From: Alnus glutinosa
Lineage: Eukaryota > Streptophyta > Magnoliopsida > Fagales > Betulaceae
NCBI RefSeq assembly: GCF_958979055.1
Contig: NC_084887.1
Span: 28,478,544 to 28,542,543 of the forward strand
Length of the DNA: 64,000 nt
Reading direction: 5' to 3'
This document shows, piece after piece, positions 49,776 to 61,717 of this stretch. The notes under the pieces are model-generated. The model was given only the letters and a program-made list of their open reading frames with translations, searched no databases and was not told where the DNA came from. Position 1 is the stretch's first letter. Each line of letters starts with the position of its first letter. A program made the position numbers and the translations under genes.

Positions 49776-52085
49776 TGTTATTTCATTGTTAAAAAAAAAA
49801 AATAGATACAAATTAGTTCTTATCATTCATTGCCCAAAGAATAGGAAGCCCCTGCTCAAACAAGAAAGCTCATCTCACATACTCCTTACCAAAAAGAATA
49901 AAAGTAAGAATCTCCGATTATAGAGGATAACTAAAAAAAAAAAACCACCTTCCAAATATACATTAACAAACAATTAAATAGGGGTAAATAAGAAAAAAAA
50001 AATACTAAGATTTGTTTTCTTCCTTTGAATGCCTCTCTTCTGCATAGTTTTCCAAAAAAAAAAAAAAAAAAAGGGTTTTTCTGCAAAGGCTGAAGAAAAA
50101 AAATTATGTGAGCATCTTTCCTTTGCTTTCTTGACTTTTATTTGTCTTATGTTGTATTAATTATAACATGTAAATCAAATTGAGTATGGGAGTTTTTACT
50201 TTTGGTTAAAGTTAAAAAATTAAAAAAAAAAAATTACTTTTGGTTAAAGTTAAAAAATTTTTAAAAAAAAAAGAAAAAAGAAAAAAAAGTAAGAGTAGAA
50301 AATTTTGTCTTATTTACGAATGAAAGTAAGGTGGATTTTGGAAGATGGTTAGTTATTGAATGAGGGACTGCCATGCATTGACGCTCCGTTTTGTATGGAT
50401 GCGAGTTTAAGGCAAACCCTCTCAACGCATTTCTCGGATCTGTTGGTGGCTACTGGCTGCTGGTTGCTCCTTTAGGCTTTTGTGGCTTTTGTCTTTAGCG
50501 TAGCTACCTCTATGGCTCTATGTAATGCGTGCCAATAGGCAAATAGCCCTCCTGTATACATTGGGAATACAGAGTGTACCTTTTACCCTAATGGGCCTTA
50601 ATTTAGAGATTGCAGAAATCATTTAATTCTTCCCTTCAACACCGTCGTCCTTAGAAGAAGCCCATCAAGCTTTTAATTTTTTTTTCTTTTTTTTTTTGTT
50701 TTTCTTTATTTCTAGAGTCGTCTAATGTGGACAGAATTTAGAGGCATGCATGTGAGAAGGGTATTGGAGACGTAGGTGGAGCCGAGCCCAAGGGCAGTGT
50801 TGCTAATTTCGCTGACCAATTAATTAAGAATGACAACAAAGAGATTATGGTATTTGATTAGTGGCCGCTGGGGCGATAATTGTTGCTTTGATTATTATTT
50901 TAGATTCCATCGGCTGGTTCATGTGCTGCTTTAATTTGACAAGTTGATCGATGACTTTATTTTAGTGCCACGCAACCGTCAACTTTTGTAATTAATCCAA
51001 TATATATGCTTTGTGGAACAAAACTGCTTTTTTTTTTTTTTTATACAATCCATGATTAAAGTATTCTTATTAATTAGTCTGTCAAAGCGCAATCATCAAG
51101 ATCCATTTTGCTCAATTATTAGCGTTTACAAAAAAGAGTTATTTTAAAAATTATGTGTTGATTTTGTGATAGATTGAGACTGACGTGATCGCTTAGATAT
51201 GGAAATGAAAATGTGGTTTTATATATATATATAAATTTTTTTAAAAATGTGATGATGATGAATCTATTAGAATTTCATAGTTAAATGTGCTCCTGCAAAA
51301 ATAGAGGTTAGATGTTTCCGCGAGCAGTATGCAACAGATCTTCCCTTATTTTTGGAAAGTTGGTGGCCATTATAAAATATAATATGTTGAACTTTTTTGC
51401 AAAAATTATTGAAATTCAAAAGCTGGTGGCCACGTGTGGATTCTTTCAAGGCAAGGGGCAACACTATACTTAGATTTATTGGATTTATTGTCTTAGGATG
51501 GGTAACCTCTTGGAAAGTTTTGTTTGGAAGAGCCAAAAACGAACAATATTGTGTCGTTAGACTCAATCAATCCTTAGATCAAATTAAGTGTTGATTAAGA
51601 CTGTCACATTAATATTGTGGTTTCTAACATTACTCTTATAACATTTGTGCCTTTTGACTTTTCAACCATGTGGGAGTTTCATAAGATTCATTCTACCTGT
51701 TGGAATTGCTTATAAGTTAATTACAATGCAATTGTGAGTTAAATGTGATGTTAATTAGTGAGGAATTTGTAGTCTATAAATACCCATGTAAGAGCACTAG
51801 TACTAGACACCCAATAGCTCATTCATTTTCTTATATATATGAGAAAAATCTAAAAAAAAAAAAAATCACAAAAAACCTCAGATGTAATAGTTACAATTGA
51901 AGCTATAATTTTATGGGCGTAGATGACATAAGAACCTTAAGAATCTAGCCAAACTCTTCATGATTTACTTATTAGCTTAAAGCTTGATAATTTTATTTAT
52001 AAGATTATGAAGTTGGTTTGGAATGGACAACTTTGCTATTTGGCTAGGCTTGATATTTTAATACCCCTGCTTGCTACTTGGGAGA
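49776..52085. other. Intergenic spacer, no gene seen
   Basis: AT-rich with several A- and T-runs. At 51690-51840 a TGTTGGAATTGCTTATAAGT start and a TCTATAAATACCC box suggest an LTR-like fragment, but no second boundary is clear. Confidence 0.45.
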
Positions 52086-53440
52086 TGTAAAATGAATAAG
52101 GATTGTGCTTATAAATTATGAAAGCTTGATGTTTGTTGAAGATTCTAAGGAAGTAAGGAACTTAAGCTAAAGACTTTTGAAACCCCTGGCATAAATGCTA
52201 GTATGCTTTATATTAAACTAAAGACTTTTGAAACAAAGATCAGGGAATTCTCTAACTGATGCATGCATTTTTTGTACTTCCTTCCATGTTTTAAAGCAGT
52301 GATTAATGCCATGATATTTCAAATGCTGCCATGATAAATACCATGATATTTCAAAAGATATAGAGTCTTACAAATGCCATTATAACATGGTGAATATATA
52401 CCATGATGTTTTCTGTCATCATGATCATGATTACAGTTACTCATTAAAATGCATATACAATTTATTTATGCAAGACTATAAACTCAAGAAATAGTCAATC
52501 ATGTTATATTTATGAACTAACATGTGTACCATGTTTTTATGAAATTATCCTAGCGGCACCATTATGACATGACTACGATTATAACCGGTATGAGAATACA
52601 TAAAACATATGATTCACAAATAGCACGGTAAACCACACATCACAGTGTGGGTTATCAGTCAGGTGGCCTTTTCCTGAGTGCACACCCATGGTGACGATCT
52701 TTTACTTGGCCATGGTCCATCAATCAAGAAATATCTCATTGTAGCCGGCTCTCTTGTGGCCGCATGATTGAGCTCAAGAGGTACTTCAAGACGTGCTAAC
52801 TTGTGTCGCTCAGGGTTCAAGAAATGTAGAAATGGCCTAAGGGTTAATTAAGTTTCAATAAGAGAAATAATGAAGAAGAACAGAATGGAAGGAAGTCTTA
52901 AATGATTTAAAGTTTTAATAATCATAAGTTTGTGCTTCGATCAAGATTTGATTTCTTTTCGTTTATTGCAATTTCAAAGTAATAATTTTGCATGATCTAT
53001 TATAACTTGTAATACAGATTTTCTTCAAGCAAATGTTCTATCATATGATATATCTTATGTTTTGTGTTTTCTTACTGAGTTGTGAAGCTCATCATTTTCA
53101 CCTATAAACTTTGTTAATAGATATTGTTGAGCATGGCCCTCTACATCATCATTTGTTTAACTGGATCGAGGATCGAGACGGCAATAACTTCCTTATATGC
53201 AATGTAGTTCCTTTTGTTTTGGCTCTTAGATTTTTGGATATAGGATATACAGTACTGTATATCGAAGCTACAGCCACATTTGTAATGCAAGCAAATGATA
53301 AATATAAAAGTTTTTAGGTTTTCCTGTTGTATTCTTTTTTGCCCTAAGATTGTGTAATTATGATTTTATATTTATACTCTGATCATGTGTACCTAAGTTT
53401 GTGCCCCCTTATTTCCATAATTAAATCGTGGGCATGACAA
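52086..53440 (+). mobile_element. Probable solo LTR of a Ty3/gypsy element, ~1.35 kb
   Basis: The block begins TGTAAAATG and ends GGGCATGACAA, with GGAGA on both sides (52081-52085 and 53441-53445). Non-coding content such as CACAGTGTGGGTTATCAGTC, GGTGGCCTTTTCCTGAGTGC and TGAGTTGTGAAGCTCATC near the end resembles long gypsy LTRs. One extra A after the CA end makes the boundary slightly irregular. No internal region or second LTR is present. Confidence 0.5.
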
Positions 53441-53463
53441 GGAGATCTTCAAAAAGACTAAGG

Positions 53464-54105
53464 CCTCGTTTGATTTGCGGAATGATTATTTCATTAGGAA
53501 AATGAATAGCTATTCCTAAGAATAGAAGCTGATGGAATGGAATGATTATTCTTAATCTTTAGTTTGGCAACAACTAATATACATTAATTGGAATACAATC
53601 AAAATTACTAAAAAATTCTCGTATTATATAAATTTTAAAAATAATAAATAATAAAAATAAAAACTTAAATTAAAAAATTAAAAAATTAAAAACTATAGGG
53701 TGGCCGACCACCACAATTGGTGGTCGGCCACCCACGAAATATACAGGGGGTGGCCGCAGCCACCCTCGGAGTGGTCACCCAGGGTGGCCAGGCCACCCCA
53801 GGAGCCATTTGTGGCTGGCCGACCACCCATTGCTGTTAAGGGGGGGGGGGGGGGGGGTTTCGATTTTTCACCTTTTTTTTTAAAAAAAAAAAAAAAAGAA
53901 AAGAAACTGAAAAATAATAAAAAATAATTGTGTTTTTTTTTTTTTTAAATCTAGTCTATTCCCATTGGAATAGCTATTCTTCTCATTTTTGAAAGGAATA
54001 GGTATTCCTCTTCGTAAGGAAATGTGTATTCCAATGGAAATAGGTATTCCAAGGAATAGACCCATACCATTCCATTCCTGAAAACTATTCTGCAAACCAA
54101 ACGAG
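53464..54105. mobile_element. hAT-like MITE, ~640 bp, with GC-rich hairpin core
   Basis: The left end CCTCGTTTGATTTGCGGAAT and the right end (complement) CTCGTTTGGTTTGCAGAATA are inverted. CTAAGG flanks both sides (53458-53463, 54106-54111), an eroded duplication. Both arms carry GGAATGGAATG and GGAATAG words. The core at 53697-53830 is built of GGTGGCCGACCACC-type palindromes and a run of about 21 G at 53837-53858. Confidence 0.75.
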
Positions 54106-54111
54106 CTAAGG

Positions 54112-55435
54112 ATTAGAGTAGCACGTCGGGGGTGATAGTATAATCACCTTTTTGATGTTTAAATTAGCGAGAGTGAGATTAAGAGGATATATAGAGTCAT
54201 GGACTGAATCTAAATAATTAGTGTTAGAAAGCTTGCATAAATGTGATACGAGTTATATACCTTTACAGTCTTACATAGGCCAGAGTCCTTTTTATCCTTT
54301 GGTTGGTTAGTGGGCTAGGTACGACTAGGTCAGAAAGTAGGAGAACCAATATGAAACGTTTTATTCACTCATAAAGTGCTTTCCTTCGAGAGATGTTCCA
54401 ACGGCTCTTTTCCTTACTAGTTGACTCTAAATTGGGAAAGGACGAGAGAGTGCATGGTGGGTTATGGGTATCCGTGGTTTTCATGGTCTTGACTGTTTAG
54501 GGGCGTATGTTAGGGGAATGGTTTGAGTGTAATGCGTATATATGCCGCTTGGTGAGCCTGGGCCTTACATTTAGGTTGAAGCTACCTTTGGGCCGATAGG
54601 CACTCAACTGGGCCCTTCGATATTTGGGTACTCCACCACTCATCCATAACCGTTAAATATTGCCAACACTCTCATCTTCCTCCATTATGTGAGCCTAAAA
54701 AGAGTAAAAGGACAAGGATGAGAGAGAGAAATGTGATTAGACCCAAGGGTGAACCAAGATTTTAGATTAGAGGCGACAAAATTAAGAAAATAAGATTTTT
54801 TTTTTAAGGTAAAATTTTAATTTTGAGTGGTCCGACTCATAATCATTAAAAAAACATTTTCAAGAAAATTTCACTTTTTAAATATTGAATTGAAAAAAAC
54901 ATTTAACTGAAAATTCTAATAGATCGGTGAAATTGAAAAAAAAATTAAAAGATGAATACACTAAATTAAAACATTTTAAAGTTTATGAATATGTTTGTAA
55001 AAATGATAAGTGAAATTTTTTCAACATTTTAATTGCCAATGAATTGAGTTGCCATCTTGGTAAAGGAAAGCTACTGGTGTTGATTACTGCTACATGTCAT
55101 ACCAATATCCATCTCGTATAGTCGTATCTTTTAAAATTGATGTATATTTTAAAATTACTATTAAATTTGTAATAAAAATCACTAATAAATTTTGAGTCAA
55201 TTATAATTATAAAAGTCATACCAACTTTAAAAAACTCCCAAAAAAAAAAAAAAAAAACAAGAAAAACATGAGATGACATTTACATGCTAGGTGTGCGGCC
55301 CCACACAAATTGGTCAACATTTTCCGTCAAATTCAAAAAACGGTGCGTTTACACTCTCCGTCCTGACTCCTGTACGTAGCTGCACCGTCCATCTATTATC
55401 TACAAGCCCAAGAGAACCACCTGATTAAACCCCTC
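54112..55435. other. Spacer upstream of AOC-1
   Basis: No gene is recognised. A decayed member of the AOC-2-intron MITE family is visible at about 55125-55240 (TTAAAATTGATGTATATTTT and its partner). The last 120 bp before 55436 is the AOC-1 promoter region. Confidence 0.5.
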
Positions 55436-55443
55436 TATATAAA
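55436..55443 (+). promoter_or_regulatory. TATA box of AOC-1
   Basis: TATATAAA within CCCTCTATATAAACACTC, about 95 bp before the ATG. The same CTATATAA core is found at AOC-3. Confidence 0.7.
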
Positions 55444-55535
55444 CACTCTCCCGCACCTTTACTCTATCTTCACCAAATTTTCTCACTCTCTCTAACAAAA
55501 CTTTACCTTCGTACCTACCAAAAGCAAGGTCAACA

Positions 55536-56524
55536 ATGGCTTCTCTGAGTTCTGCTCCGAGAACCATCCGTTCCTCTGAGAAACTGCCATTTCCAAGATC
55601 ACTACCCACCATTAACAAACTCCCCTTCATGCTCTCAAACCCATCTCACTCCCAAACCCTCAAACTCCAAACCATCACACCAAAAAACCCCAGCTTTTCA
55701 CTACCCAGAAGATCATTCACTTGCAAAATCCACGCCGACCCGTCAGATTCTGCAAGACCCAGTAATCATTTTCTCAAGTTTTCTCACTAGATTAGACTTT
55801 TTGGTGGTTCTTAGGATGACCCTTTTGGTTTTTGTGTTTGTTTTTGCAGCCAAAGTTCAAGAACTGCACGTATACGAGGTCAACGACCTTGATCGTGGAA
55901 GCCCTGCCTATCTCGGATTGAGTAAAAAAACCGTCCATTCCCTTGGCGATCTCGTCCCCTTCACTAACAAAGTATTTTAAGCGAATAACTTTTGTAAAGT
56001 ATCCTTTTTTCCTTTTGCTTTACTTTCTATCACATAAAGGTAAACACCCTGCATTTTTTTTCCTTCTCTTTTTTCCACAGTTGTTCACCGGAGACCTGAA
56101 AAAACAGCTGGGCATCACACAGGGATTATGCGTCGTGATCGAAAACAAACCGGAAAAGAAAGGCGACCGGTACGAGGCCAGCTACAGCTTTCAGTTTGGA
56201 GACTACGGTCACATGGCGGTGAGGGGGGCGTATTTGACCTACGAGGACACTTATCTCACTGTGATTGGTGGGTCTGGGATCTTCGAGGGGGTGTACGGGC
56301 AGGTGAAGCTGCAGCAGATTGTGTTTCCCTTCAAGATTTTCTACACGTTTTACCTGAGGGGCATCAAGGAGTTGCCGGAGGAGCTTCTTGTGAAGCCCGT
56401 AGAGCCCAACCTAGTCATCGACCCCTTCCTTTATTATGTGTCCCATTGGAAACCTATTTTACGTGTGTTATTCTCGGGGCTCTCTTCACAACCAAAGCTC
56501 CCTGTAAACAAAGAAAGTTCGTGA
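55536..56524 (+). CDS. AOC: Allene oxide cyclase, copy 1, with aberrant C-terminus
   Basis: AOC (EC 5.3.99.6) cyclises the allene oxide 12,13-EOT to cis-(+)-OPDA in plastids, the step that sets jasmonate stereochemistry. Exons are 55536-55761, 55850-55971 and 56081-56524, with GT-AG introns of 88 and 109 bp, giving 263 residues. Exon 1 is a Ser/Pro-rich plastid transit peptide. The catalytic set known from Arabidopsis AOC2 is present: Glu and Asn in YEVND, Ser-Pro in RGSPAY, Asn in PFTNK and Cys in GLCVVIEN. The chain follows the family to KPVEPN, then ends in 37 unrelated residues ([17 protein letters not shown]...) instead of the usual ~22-residue tail ending in ANFTN. The replaced tail may affect folding or trimer packing. 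First of three tandem copies. Confidence 0.88.
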
Positions 56525-58553
56525 GTTTGACGTTTGTTGACTTGTTCTGCGGTTTGTAAAAAAAAATGAAATTGAGTTCATGATGTTTTTTTTACAACGC
56601 TTTATCTAATGGCATCCAATCTCTTTATGTGTTGTTTGGGCCTAAACGGCAGGCCTCTTTGCCGATTTCTATATCGTTGCCTTATTTGCCTATGAGTATA
56701 TATATGCAGGGGAGCAGGGCCTCTTCTGACTATATGACAATCGCCATTAAACCTCTTCTGGGTCTTGAAAATACATGCGAAGAGAAGAGGCCAATATTCC
56801 TTCCACAGCAAATCATGTCTCATAATCAGAATTAAATGGACAATATTACAACTCATTGACCCCAATTTAAGGAAAAAGGTAATCGGAATCAACAAAAACC
56901 AACCCCATTACAGTTGTAGTTAACCTTCCTCCCAAGCCCTGCCTATTTCGGATTAATTCGCTGAAGGTGACCGGTTCGATTAACCATGTAAAGTCCACAC
57001 ATCCATGGAGTTAAAACTTAAAACCGGGTCAGTGGGTGGGAGGGTGTTCCCTTTTGATACCACTGCACCCAGTGCTGCTTGTTGAGATCTTACATCATTC
57101 ATGGAAAAGAAAATGCTTTCCTCATCCAAATCGGACAACGATCTTTCACTGTATATTAGTCAATATCAAACGTACGGATCATTCAAAACTGTGATTATAA
57201 GGAGAAAAGTGGATAAATATTTCATATACAATATAATCTTGTATATGATGCAATTTATCTTATAATTAAGCATGACCTCGTGTATATCTATGCGTTTATT
57301 TCGTCCATACTCAAGACAGTAAATATTTCACATTGTTTAAGTACAATTTTAATCATGTGTATATAAGCTCTTGAACACCCTCTTCTTGCAAGCCAATTTT
57401 CAAGAGTGAGTTATATATATTCAATGTTTGTACCATTTGGTATCATAGTCAGCTATCATGTCAAGTATGAGATCAGACTCAATTCATTGAGTTTATGACC
57501 GAATGAATTGCAGCTTTGTAGTCGAGCCATGTAATGGATGACCTATATACTGGATTAAAATATCTTGTATTATGTATAAGAATAGTGTTAAGTCATTGAA
57601 TACTGATAGATGAGTGGAGCGGCTAAAAGAAAAATGGCTAAAATCGAGTCAGTATCGATGGAGTAGACCGTCGTAGACATCAAACGTAACGCTATGTTAT
57701 AATTCTAAATGTTCCACATACATGGCTTAAGTACAATCTTCTTAACCATGCGTATATCAACTTTTAAGCATTTCTCATTGCAATCTGTTTTTCAAGAATG
57801 AATTATACCCAATATTTATATCATATAAGTGCATCCAGCAACTATTATGAAAAATATCATAATATTATTCTTCCTTAACAAATAAGCTCTATTCTGTATT
57901 AGATTACACTACTAGAACTCAGTATTGGATTACAGAACGATCTTGAAATCAACTTTTAATGGGATAATCAGGAGCCTCAAAAGTCTTCTTTTTTTTTTTT
58001 TCTTTTTTTTTTGAATGAGCCTCAAAAGTCTTTTACCATTATCCCTAAATGAGACACGTAAATCACGTACATATCTACCCTCAATATTACTTACTCCCAA
58101 TTTTTCTATTCAATATCGTAATAAGAGATGGATTGAAACAACTAATGCTGCCTTGTCTTGAACTTGATTATTGGATGTCTTTTTCTATTCCTTCCCATCC
58201 TTCGTTATTTTTTTACCCCATATCGTGTATTGTATATTATCTATTGATGACTAGATTGGACTAAGTAGATAATGCGACAAAATCTCTTTATAGCGTCCAC
58301 TCAGAATCCGATAAATTAACATCACACATGATTTCACCGAATTCATAGAAAAACCACCCTCATCGCTGTTGTAATCAACCTTGCTCCAAAATCACCGACC
58401 CCATTTATGGGGTGGCCGGACAGTGCAGAATTAATAGCAGAAAACAATGGTCAACTTTTCCAGTTCCAGTTCCCCATTTCCGAGTTTCAGACATCGGGTG
58501 CCAGTTCCAAACAAGTTGTTTTTTTCTAAGACCAATGAAATTTCCCAATTCTA
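56525..58553. other. Spacer between AOC-1 and AOC-2
   Basis: No gene is seen. The sequence is AT-rich and apparently unique, with a poly(T) stretch near 57990-58010. Confidence 0.5.
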
Positions 58554-58651
58554 CACGTGGGGGTATGAGGAAAACGACGCTTTGACTGTTCCCATATGTC
58601 CTGCTATATATGATCCTGCACCGTCCATTAGTACACCTCAAAAACCACGTG
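58554..58651 (+). promoter_or_regulatory. Two G-boxes upstream of AOC-2
   Basis: CACGTG at 58554-58559 and again at 58646-58651, about 235 and 140 bp before the ATG. MYC2-type bHLH factors bind this core in jasmonate-induced promoters. Use here is inference. Confidence 0.5.
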
Positions 58652-58789
58652 CCCAGATCTCCAACGCCTCCCCACTCTACATAAGGTAGCCCCACCACCA
58701 TCCAATTCTCCACCAAGAGAAAAGACTCGCTCTTTTTTTCTTCACCACTTACCTAATACACATCCAGAAAAGAAAAAAAAGATCCACCA

Positions 58790-60318
58790 ATGGCTTGCTC
58801 AAGCTCCGACAGACCCAGTAAACAGTTCTTCATGTTTTACCAATTTTAATTGTTTTCTTTTTTCTTCCTAAAGTTCCTCGATCGAGTGACCCTTTTGCTT
58901 GTTTTTGCAGCCAAAGTTCAGGAGCTGTACGTGTATGAAATCAATGAACGTGATCGTGGAAGCCCTGCCTATCTCCGGTTGAGCCAGAAATCCGTCAATT
59001 CTCTTGGCGATCTTGTCCCTTTTAGCAACAAGGCATGTTCTTCCTCACCCAGTCATCCCCTCTTTCTTCAATGTGAAATATGTGGACGAAAAGGAAAATC
59101 ATGGGATTTTTTTTCTTCCTAATCATATGATGGGTTTTATGTGTTAATACTATTCCGGCAGTACCATAATTTTTTGAAAAATATTTGGTTTTATTTCATA
59201 TATATATATATATTTTGTCATTTTTCAATAAAAAGTAATTCTAATAGTTTATTAAGGGTTAATTAAGTGCGCATAAAAAAATAAGATAACTTTTAAAATC
59301 TCTCGTGAGCTCAATTATAAAGTTAGGGTTTCTGCAATTGGGGATTTAGGGTTACAACATTTGGGGATTTTACTTGTTGACTACAATTAGGGATTTGGTA
59401 GAATCCTAGGTAGTGAGGTGGCAAAGTATTCTAAAACTCTGCGTCGTTTTGTTTCCTTTATTTCAGCTAGTTTGTTTTGGGGTTGTTTTGGTGTTGGATG
59501 GAAATATTCGGCTTAATTTGTATTTAATAATTTCTCTTGAGTAATGCTACACATCATCCCCTTGTCCTCTTTTTATCCTCCCAAAATTGATGTGGTTCTT
59601 AAAATTACCATTGGATCAAAATTCAATGGTAATATATCATAAATCTAATGGTAATTTTAAGAGCCACATCAATTTTAAAGTGATAAAAAGAGGACAAAGA
59701 AATGATGTGTAGTATTACTCATTTCTCTTACCTAATTAACGATTGGTGGTAAACATTGGAATCCCATTTTGAGATCCTCTCCACACTTTTTCTGTTTTTC
59801 ACGTGGAACTGTGGAAGGAATAAACAAAGGCGTAGAGATAGGTTACCTAATATTTTCTTTATTTTATTACCTGCCAAAAGAGTAATTAATATTCTATCGT
59901 CTTTTTTATATTGCAGATATATACCGGAGACCTGCAGAAACGGTTGGGAATAACAGCGGGCATGTGCATTCTGATTGAGAACAGACCGGAAAAGAAAGGT
60001 GACCGGTACGAGGCCATATTCAGCTTTTACTTCGGGGACTACGGCCACATATCGGTGCAGGGACCCTATTTGACCTACGAGGATACGTGTTTGGCTGTGA
60101 CTGGTGGTTCTGGGATCTTTGAGGGGGTGTACGGACAGGTGAAGCTGCAGCAGATTGTTTTCCCCTTCAAGCTTTTCTACACATTTTATTTGAAGGGTAT
60201 TGGAGACTTGCCCAAAGAGCTTCTTGGGAAGCCGGTGGAGCCCAATCCAGCTGTTGAGCCGAGCCCCGCGGCTAAGGCTTGTGAGCCTCAAGCCACCATT
60301 GCTAATTTCACTAATTAA
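58790..60318 (+). CDS. AOC: Allene oxide cyclase, copy 2, lacking the transit peptide
   Basis: Exons 58790-58817, 58911-59032 and 59917-60318 give 183 residues, against 255 in AOC-3. Exon 1 is only 28 nt (MACSSSDRP plus one base) and is 213 nt shorter than in AOC-3, so the plastid transit peptide is gone while the frame is kept. The whole catalytic barrel remains: [27 protein letters not shown], and the normal tail ending in ATIANFTN. Intron 2 (884 bp) starts with GC (AAG|GCATGT), a non-standard GC-AG intron, and holds a MITE. The product should be cytosolic if made, away from the plastid substrate. It could be a neofunctionalised form or an early pseudogene. The ATG context ACCAATGGCTTGCTCAAGCT is shared with AOC-3. 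Confidence 0.82.
59539..59720. mobile_element. MITE in AOC-2 intron 2, 182 bp
   Basis: The ends GAGTAATGCTACACATCAT and ATGATGTGTAGTATTACTC are inverted, and the arms also contain TTGTCCTCTTTTTATC and its complement. A perfect 9-bp duplication ATTTCTCTT flanks it (59530-59538, 59721-59729), which points to the Mutator superfamily. Decayed relatives occur near 21700 and 55125. Confidence 0.92.
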
Positions 60319-61717
60319 AAGTACTATGTATTAGAAGTTAGTTGATGGCCGGTGGGCCAGTGATGAAAATGATGAGTACTAAAATAAAGGTTACCAGTAT
60401 TTTAATTTTTGAGTGGATTTCTGTAGTGGGTTTGGCTACTTATGAATATTGTTGTAAGTCTCTTTGATTAAATGACTTTATTAATCTCGTGTGCCTTGTG
60501 GAAGTAGAATAAAACTGCACCAAATTATGTTGCAATTCTAGAATATGAATATTTGGGATCGTTATTTGGGCAATGTGATGAGTTTTATACCCATATAGCA
60601 TCGGCTATTTAATGGCATCTTTCTTGGACATTCCTAGGACATTGTAAACAATTTGTCATTGTAATCTCTATGATCCATCATTTTTCAAAAATAACAAAAA
60701 GAAATGATAGTATATGACAATACAACTGTTCTGGACAATAAAAACTTGCAAAAGAGAGATAGGGGGTAACATCGAAAACTTGTCGGAGTGTCAACGAAAG
60801 ATGACTCTGATGCTTAAATTAGCAAAAATAACTATTAAAATAGTTCTATGTATCTAATATGGTGGAGTATTGTTATTTATTGCCTGCATGGGTAGCATGG
60901 CTCTTCTTGTATGGTGGGTTTATAGAAGTTGTATGGAATTGATTAGGTGTCACTAGGTGGCCTCGACTGAGCGTGGGGTCTAATCCATGTCTTTTAACCA
61001 GACGTACTCTTGGCCATGTGTCACATGTTGAAGGGGGTACGACCCTGATCGATTGTAACTTGTGGCGTTAAGTTTCTAGCTTGTTGTCAAATGGTCATCG
61101 TTGTTTGTTGTTGTGCAAGACTGCATGCCCACTAAAAAATTGAGGGTATTACCTATTATTTCACCAAGAATAATGGGACAACTTGGATGAAGCAGTAGGA
61201 GGGGATCCTCTACGATTTCCTCCTATTGTTATCCTTGTAACAATCGACCAACCCATCAGGGGCCATAGCTCGGGCTTGTGCCTATATTTCCCCTAAGCCC
61301 AGTTGGGGTGGATGCTCGTTGTATCAGTTGCCCTAATTCCCAAATCTTACTCATTTACCTAGTCGGGCATTAGGATTCTTTCTTAATCATTCAAACTTTT
61401 AAATTCTGGTATTTTTTTAGTTGGAAAGTTGTTGAGGGCACATTCAAGGCGAGGAATGCCTGACGACTATTAATATGCGTGTCGGATCCCGTCGCTTCAT
61501 CTATTGGGACACAGGTTGAATCGTTCGTTGATTTGAATTCCCTTGCCTAGGCTTCGAGTCCTTTAGGAGGCATAAATGAAAGTTTTTTATTGTGTCCGGC
61601 CCTTACAGAGGTGGGTCTTTCGTGCTCCTCCGATTCTTTGTTCTACTACGAAGGACTAACTCGTTCGCCAGAGCTCGACTCGTTTGCAATCAGAGAGGGC
61701 TTTAGTTCAATGACAAA
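60319..61717. other. Spacer between AOC-2 and the 61.7-kb fragment
   Basis: The first ~200 bp is probably AOC-2 3' UTR. The rest has no gene or bounded transposon that I recognise. Sequence from about 60880 is less AT-rich and may be old LTR-type DNA. Confidence 0.45.

Noticed and set aside
53700..53927. 75-codon Trp/Pro-rich frame
   Set aside because: It translates the palindromic GGTGGCC core of a MITE followed by a poly(G) run; not a gene.
58447..58689. Frame MVNFSSSSSPFPSFRHRVPV upstream of AOC-2 as a replacement transit-peptide exon
   Set aside because: The only obvious GT after it (near 58686) is in the wrong phase for exon 2, and the frame ends in TAG. The short exon 1 at 58790 fits splicing and shares its start with AOC-3.
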